A DNA stretch of 64,000 nt, taken from assembly GCA_049334165.1 (NCBI GenBank), contig JBEGHD010000002.1; one strand, 5' to 3'. Below, in pieces: positions 60,090-64,000 of this stretch. The notes beneath the pieces were generated by a model. It worked only from the letters and a program-made list of their open reading frames with translations, was not told where the DNA came from and did no database searches. This stretch comes from JBEGHD01 sp049334165. Its GTDB lineage: Bacteria > Bacteroidota > Bacteroidia > Flavobacteriales_D > Sanyastnellaceae. Both the position numbers and the translations under genes were made by a program. Within the stretch, counting starts at the first letter, position 1; each line of letters starts with the position of its first letter.

Positions 60090-61892
60090 CTAAGTATTCT
60101 GGAATTGCAAATCGCTCAGGTGCTTGTACAGTCCGTCTTCGCGGGCGAGCAACTCTTCGTGCGTTCCCTCTTCTTCGAGTACGCCTTTGTTGAGCACCAA
60201 AATGCGATTGGCGTTTTTTACTGTCGAAAGGCGGTGAGCAATCACGACAGAAGTTCGATTTTCCATCAATCTGTCGAGCGCTTCCTGCACCAGTCTTTCC
60301 GATTCAGAGTCGAGTGAGCTCGTGGCCTCATCGAGAATCAAAATTGCAGGATCTTTTAGCACCGCTCTGGCGATGGCAATTCTCTGGCGCTGGCCTCCCG
60401 AAAGCTGGATTCCGCGATCGCCTACCATCGTTTCCATTCCTTCCGGGAAATCGTTGATGAAGTTGAGCGCGTTAGCTTGTTTCGCAGCTTTCTCGATTTC
60501 CTGGTCTGTGGCTTCGGGCTTACCGTAAGCGATGTTTTCTTTGATTGTTCCACCAAAGAGAATCACCTCCTGAGGTACGATAGCAATTTGTGAGCGGAGC
60601 TCTGCCAACTCGTAATCGCTCGCTGGTTTGTCATCAAAAAATATCGTTCCATCAACGGGTTCATAAAAACGCAAAAGGAGAGAAGCGAGAGTACTCTTGC
60701 CCGAGCCCGAAGGACCAACCAGTGCGATCTGCTCTCCTTCTTCAATTTTGAAAGAAACGCTCTTTAACACTTCCACGTCTTTTCGCGAAGCGTAGTGGAA
60801 GTTTACCTTGTCGAAACGAATTTTACCAGCAAGTTTCTTCGAAATCTCTGGAGCTTTTTCGAGAGCAACTTTTTCACCATCGCGATCGATAATATCCATC
60901 ACGTTTTCTATCGAGCCGATACCTTTTTGGAGCGAACCAAGCTGGCTGGCCAATCCGCCAATAGAGCCGGCAACGAGTCCGGTGATGAGCAGGAAGGTGA
61001 AGAATAAATCAGAATCAAGCTCACCCTGTTGCATCAGTTTTGCCGCTTGCCAAATCACGGTGATAATGGCGCCAAACACGAATACGATGATAAACATGCT
61101 GAAGAAACCTCTCCAAATGGCGCCTTTCATTGCGAACTTACGGATCTGTGCAGCGCTGCTCGAAAAGCGTGTCAGTTCATAAAATTCATTGACAAAAGAC
61201 TTCACGTTGCTGATTCCCGAAAGTGTCTCCTGAACGATGACGTTTGATTCAGCAACCTTGTTTTGAGTTTCTTTCCCCAGCTTTTTGATGAACCTTCCGA
61301 AAACTACTGCTACGATCATAATTACCGGAACAGAAGCCAACATTACCATGGTGAGTTTTGGAGAGAAGTACACCAGGGCTGCGATCCCAAAAACGATAAT
61401 GATGGTTTGGCGGATCAGCTCAGCCAAAGTGGTGGTCAAAGTTTCCTGAATGGCAGTGATGTCGGAAGAGATTCTGCTGTTGAGGTCTCCCACACGACTT
61501 TCATTAAAAAACTGCATCGGCATGGCGATCAGATGCTGGTAGGTTTCCTTTCTCAGCGTGAGCATCATTTTCTCAGTAACGTGTGCAAAAATGTAGACTC
61601 TAAAGAAAGAGACGGTTCCCTGTAGAAGTAGAAGTGCGATCAGGACATAAAGAACACCTTCGATGCTACCCCATTCGATGTCGATGTTCAGAGACTGAAG
61701 TACACCTGACTGAGCAGCTTCCTGCTTTTGGTCAATGCCGTTTCCTGCAAGCTGACCGAGAAGTCGCATGATCACCAGGGTCATCAAGCTGGACAGGAAA
61801 AGAAGAACCAGTCCAATTGAAAAAACAAAGCGGTAAGGTCTGAGGTACTTAAAGATTCGCGTACTCTCTTTAAGAGCCGACAGCGAAATCAT
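60090..61892 (-). CDS. MsbA-like ABC transporter (permease-ATPase fusion)
   Basis: A 600-residue half-transporter. The first about 320 residues hold six membrane helices (for example FVFSIGLVLLFLSSLMTLVI, in part). The ATPase domain carries Walker A VGPSGSGKST, the Q-loop region IAIVPQEVILFGG, the signature LSGGQRQRIAIAR and Walker B AILILDEATSSLD, with an H-loop VIAHRLSTV. It works as a homodimer and exports lipids or drugs; the lipid A-core flippase MsbA is a close relative. I chose the ATG at 61892, preceded by an A/G-rich ribosome-binding region. An in-frame ATG at 62000 adds 36 highly basic residues. It lies 52 nt upstream of gmd, so lipid-linked glycan export is possible. Confidence 0.92.
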   Translation of the reverse strand: MISLSALKESTRIFKYLRPYRFVFSIGLVLLFLSSLMTLVIMRLLGQLAGNGIDQKQEAAQSGVLQSLNIDIEWGSIEGVLYVLIALLLLQGTVSFFRVYIFAHVTEKMMLTLRKETYQHLIAMPMQFFNESRVGDLNSRISSDITAIQETLTTTLAELIRQTIIIVFGIAALVYFSPKLTMVMLASVPVIMIVAVVFGRFIKKLGKETQNKVAESNVIVQETLSGISNVKSFVNEFYELTRFSSSAAQIRKFAMKGAIWRGFFSMFIIVFVFGAIITVIWQAAKLMQQGELDSDLFFTFLLITGLVAGSIGGLASQLGSLQKGIGSIENVMDIIDRDGEKVALEKAPEISKKLAGKIRFDKVNFHYASRKDVEVLKSVSFKIEEGEQIALVGPSGSGKSTLASLLLRFYEPVDGTIFFDDKPASDYELAELRSQIAIVPQEVILFGGTIKENIAYGKPEATDQEIEKAAKQANALNFINDFPEGMETMVGDRGIQLSGGQRQRIAIARAVLKDPAILILDEATSSLDSESERLVQEALDRLMENRTSVVIAHRLSTVKNANRILVLNKGVLEEEGTHEELLAREDGLYKHLSDLQFQNT

Positions 61893-62018
61893 TTTCCTTT
61901 TCTTTTTTTCAGTTTCCAAATCAACAGGGATTTTTCCGATTTTTGGCAAAATTAAGGCGAATAACCGAGTACGTTTGTCACGGTTTTGTTTTAAAGACAA
62001 AAAATTAGCTCAATAGAT

Positions 62019-62048
62019 TTTGCAGTAGGTGAAAATTATCTATTTTTG
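62019..62048 (+). promoter_or_regulatory. Promoter of rpmH
   Basis: TTTG at 62019-62022, an 18-nt spacer and TATTTTTG at 62041-62048 (exact TAnnTTTG) form a strong Bacteroidota promoter. The leader to the rpmH ATG at 62096 is about 40 nt. Confidence 0.7.
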
Positions 62049-62095
62049 CCCTCCCTTTTAGAAAAAAGGCACGAACGGTTAAAGAGACAAGAGCC

Positions 62096-62269
62096 ATGAA
62101 AAGAACATTTCAACCCTCGAAAAGAAAAAGAAGAAACAAGCACGGATTCCGCAAGCGCATGTCTAGCGCAAACGGAAGAAAAGTGTTGGCCTCAAGAAGA
62201 AAGAAAGGCCGCAAGAAATTGTCAGTTTCTTCAGAAAGAAGACACAAGAAAATGGGTGGACTAGTTTAA
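62096..62269 (+). CDS. rpmH: 50S ribosomal protein bL34
   Basis: A 57-residue, extremely basic ribosomal protein; it begins MKRTFQPSKRKRRNKHGFRK and ends KMGGLV. MKRTFQPS and HGFRKRMSSANGRKVLASRR are the family signature. The C-terminal extension of about 10 residues past the E. coli length (46) is usual in Bacteroidota. It has its own promoter and terminator and stands alone: no rnpA, yidC or dnaA is adjacent on this side, unlike in many other phyla where rpmH marks the origin region. It is too short for many automatic gene calls. Confidence 0.96.
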   Translation: MKRTFQPSKRKRRNKHGFRKRMSSANGRKVLASRRKKGRKKLSVSSERRHKKMGGLV

Positions 62270-62295
62270 GTAGTCCTTCCATCTCAAGATATTTG

Positions 62296-62324
62296 AAGGA
62301 GTTCCATGTGGAGCTCCTTTTTTT
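62296..62324 (+). terminator. Rho-independent terminator after rpmH
   Basis: Stem AAGGAGTTCC (62296-62305) with GGAGCTCCTT (62310-62319), one G-T pair and a 4-nt loop, followed by a run of T to 62324. It lies 26 nt after the rpmH stop. Confidence 0.9.
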
Positions 62325-62350
62325 GTGGTCTCCATTCAATTCTGAGGTAT

Positions 62351-62977
62351 TCACTTTTCAGCGAGCACCAGAACATATTCATCAATTCTGAAGAGCGTCA
62401 GATCGAAAGTGAAGTCTCCCCGATCTTTTGATTTAAAGTCTAGCTTTAGACGAGGCTGTGCCAGTTCAAATGGCCGCACAGACATCTGCCTGGCAAAGTG
62501 GATATTTTCTCCGAACACTTTAAAGACAGCCTCTTTCGCGCTCCAAATGATGGTAAAGACTTCGATGGGATTCATGCTGTTGGATGCAAAGTCAAACTCT
62601 TTCTGATTGCAAAAACGACTCGAAATCTTGACTAGTTTCTCATCAGGTGCCTGGATGTCGATTCCGACCTCTTTTTCGCTGTGGATAAAAGCGCCTACAA
62701 GATCGTGGCTGTGAGAGATTGAGATCTTTCGGCCATCCTTTAAATAAGGTTTACCGTTCTCAAGGTACCTGAGTGATTCGTGAATCTGTAGTTCGTGAAA
62801 TAAGTGCCTTGCCACGAGCCACTCTCTTTGTCTTTTGGGATGGGTGATTTCTCTCCATTCTTCTCTTGCTCTTTCAGTCATTTCAAGAGACTGAAGCAGG
62901 TTCTCAGTTCTTTCTGCTACCTTCCATAGGTAGAGCGTTCCGCCCGAGGGAGTATGAAATTGTTGGGTTAGTGGCAT
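62351..62977 (-). CDS. 4'-phosphopantetheinyl transferase superfamily protein
   Basis: A 208-residue enzyme that transfers the 4'-phosphopantetheine arm of CoA to carrier proteins (Sfp/Gsp-type). The signature motifs are EVGIDIQ (Mg and CoA site) and IIWSAKEAVFKVFGE, with ISISHSHD before them. The length fits a compact member of the two-lobe Sfp class. I used the ATG at 62977; another in-frame ATG at 62998 adds seven residues and cannot be excluded. It is divergent from ahcY. It should activate fatty-acid or secondary-metabolite carriers, and it is not known whether it is the cell's only copy. Confidence 0.9.
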   Translation of the reverse strand: MPLTQQFHTPSGGTLYLWKVAERTENLLQSLEMTERAREEWREITHPKRQREWLVARHLFHELQIHESLRYLENGKPYLKDGRKISISHSHDLVGAFIHSEKEVGIDIQAPDEKLVKISSRFCNQKEFDFASNSMNPIEVFTIIWSAKEAVFKVFGENIHFARQMSVRPFELAQPRLKLDFKSKDRGDFTFDLTLFRIDEYVLVLAEK

Positions 62978-63028
62978 ATCAAAAAGTAGTGCAAACAAAA
63001 GTAAGAGTTAATTGTAAATCAGTTGACT

Positions 63029-63060
63029 TTTGCCTATATAGTTGGCAAGTAGTATCTTTG
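63029..63060 (+). promoter_or_regulatory. Promoter of ahcY
   Basis: TTTG at 63029-63032, a 20-nt spacer and TATCTTTG at 63053-63060, exact to TAnnTTTG. Transcription would start about 40 nt before the ATG at 63107. No SAH riboswitch was recognised in the leader. Confidence 0.65.
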
Positions 63061-63106
63061 CAATGCTTTTGGTTTTAGACCGAAGAACAAAAAAATTATA
63101 CATTTC

Positions 63107-64000
63107 ATGAAGACATCAACAGACAAAAAAGTGCTTCCGTACAAGGTGAAAGACATCAACCTTGCGGAATACGGAAGAAGAGAAATTGAACTTGCCGAGG
63201 CCGAAATGCCAGGGCTTATGGCGCTGAGGGAAGAATACGGTAAAGACAAACCCCTAAAAGGCGCTCGTATTGCAGGATGCCTTCACATGACTATCCAAAC
63301 TGCAGTACTGATCGAAACACTGGTTGAACTCGGTGCTGACGTTACATGGTCTTCTTGCAACATCTTTTCTACGCAGGATCATGCAGCAGCTGCGATTGCC
63401 GCTACAGGTGTGCCAGTTTTCGCCTGGAAGGGAATGAATGCTGAAGAATTCGACTGGTGTATCGAGCAAACACTTTTTGCTTTTAAAGATGGCCAGCCAC
63501 TGAATATGATTCTCGATGATGGGGGTGACCTTACCAACATGGTTTTGGACAACTACCCAGAATTGGTTGAAGGAATCAACGGACTTTCTGAGGAAACCAC
63601 AACAGGAGTTCACAGACTTATCGAGCGCCAGCGTAAAGGAACTCTTCCGATGCCAGCGATTAACGTGAATGATTCGGTTACAAAATCTAAATTCGATAAC
63701 AAATACGGCTGTAAAGAGTCACTAGTGGATGCTATTAGAAGAGCTACCGATGTGATGATGGCCGGTAAAGTTGCCGTTGTTGCCGGTTACGGTGATGTAG
63801 GTAAAGGTTCTGCTGCTTCATTGCGCGGAGCGGGTGCTCGTGTAATTGTTACTGAGATCGACCCGATTTGCGCGCTGCAAGCTGCAATGGACGGATTCGA
63901 AGTGAAGAAAATGGAAAATGCAGTTTCTCGTGCTGACATTGTTGTTACAGCAACTGGAAACAAAGATATTATCACCGGGAAGGCTTTCGAAGCGATGAAA
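63107..64000 (+). CDS. ahcY: Adenosylhomocysteinase (3' end cut by window)
   Basis: The first 298 codons of S-adenosylhomocysteine hydrolase, which splits SAH into homocysteine and adenosine using bound NAD. Seen are GCLHMTIQTAVLIETL, WSSCNIFSTQDHAAAAIA (in part), ILDDGGDLTN, EETTTGVHRL, the catalytic Lys/Asp/Cys region INVNDSVTKSKFDNKYGC (in part), and the NAD fold VAVVAGYGDVGKGSA. The reading frame is open to the window edge, and the missing part should be about 130-140 residues. The promoter is described separately. It recycles the product of all SAM methyltransferases in the cell. Confidence 0.97.
   Translation, partial: MKTSTDKKVLPYKVKDINLAEYGRREIELAEAEMPGLMALREEYGKDKPLKGARIAGCLHMTIQTAVLIETLVELGADVTWSSCNIFSTQDHAAAAIAATGVPVFAWKGMNAEEFDWCIEQTLFAFKDGQPLNMILDDGGDLTNMVLDNYPELVEGINGLSEETTTGVHRLIERQRKGTLPMPAINVNDSVTKSKFDNKYGCKESLVDAIRRATDVMMAGKVAVVAGYGDVGKGSAASLRGAGARVIVTEIDPICALQAAMDGFEVKKMENAVSRADIVVTATGNKDIITGKAFEAMK

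Noticed and set aside
61893..62000. 36-residue N-terminal extension of the ABC exporter
   Set aside because: The extension is basic and unlike the family, it would contain the A/G-rich ribosome-binding region, and the ATG at 61892 fits better.
62096..62269. Replication origin next to rpmH
   Set aside because: No dnaA, rnpA or DnaA-box cluster is adjacent; rpmH stands alone with its own promoter and terminator.
1..64000. tRNA, rRNA, IS elements, prophage, CRISPR-Cas or restriction genes
   Set aside because: I looked on both strands for cloverleaf-like T-loop sequences, transposase or integrase motifs and short spaced repeats and saw none that could be supported.

Overview
The window reads as a chromosomal segment of a marine-type Bacteroidota, most likely a Flavobacteriales/Cryomorphaceae-like gliding bacterium. 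The evidence is the type IX secretion system (T9SS) translocon gene sprA, T9SS type A and type B C-terminal sorting domains, a PorP/SprF protein, several Bacteroidota-only families (DUF6029, Omp28-like, DUF4783), and -7 promoter boxes of the Bacteroidota form TAnnTTTG instead of a classical TATAAT box. No rRNA, tRNA, IS element, prophage or CRISPR array was seen. Both ends cut through genes: a beta-barrel protein on the left and ahcY on the right.

Layout. 0-5.2 kb (minus strand): an envelope redox cluster with an Omp28-like CxxC lipoprotein, a DUF6029 barrel, a TlpA-like thioredoxin and a T9SS-exported thioredoxin-fold protein. 5.5-17.6 kb (plus): maeB, ruvA, the very large sprA, gcvH, a VanZ-like gene and a TonB gene. 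17.6-20.5 kb (minus): ribF, a leucine-rich-repeat protein, and a small vitamin-salvage set (thiamine-binding-like protein, Pnu transporter, NadR-like kinase). 20.7-22.5 kb: atpD-atpC. 22.6-26.5 kb: a GT-C-like membrane protein, a methyltransferase, a UbiA-type prenyl-phosphate pentosyltransferase and a HAD phosphatase, which together suggest a lipid-linked pentose pathway. 26.5-30.7 kb: rlmH, DUF4783, nadC, YihY, an SDR protein and DUF2147.

30.8-39.2 kb is a surface-glycan locus for a nonulosonic (sialic-acid-like) sugar. It holds a NeuB-type synthase, a CMP-sugar synthetase fused to a PseG-like domain, a GNGPSLK protein that may be a sialyltransferase relative, a GT2 enzyme, a pyruvyl transferase and a Wzx flippase, plus a LamG protein exported by T9SS. 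Parts of it look more AT-rich than the neighbours. 39.3-44.1 kb: an AddB-like nuclease, a TPR protein, a small unknown and murB. 44.1-51.7 kb (minus): a cassette of a 1688-residue PKD-repeat T9SS substrate, a TPR/PD40 lipoprotein-like or periplasmic protein and PorP/SprF, resembling sprB-porE-sprF type cell-surface systems.

51.8-55.2 kb (minus) is, in my view, the most interesting stretch. It is a translationally overlapping four-gene operon with an MbnP-family lipoprotein, two different MauG/MbnH-type di-heme peroxidase lipoproteins and a YkgJ-type cysteine-cluster protein. One of the two di-heme enzymes has Met where the other has the inter-heme Trp. The remainder holds a small EF-hand secreted protein, an AddA-like helicase-nuclease, gmd, an MsbA-like ABC exporter, rpmH, a phosphopantetheinyl transferase and ahcY.
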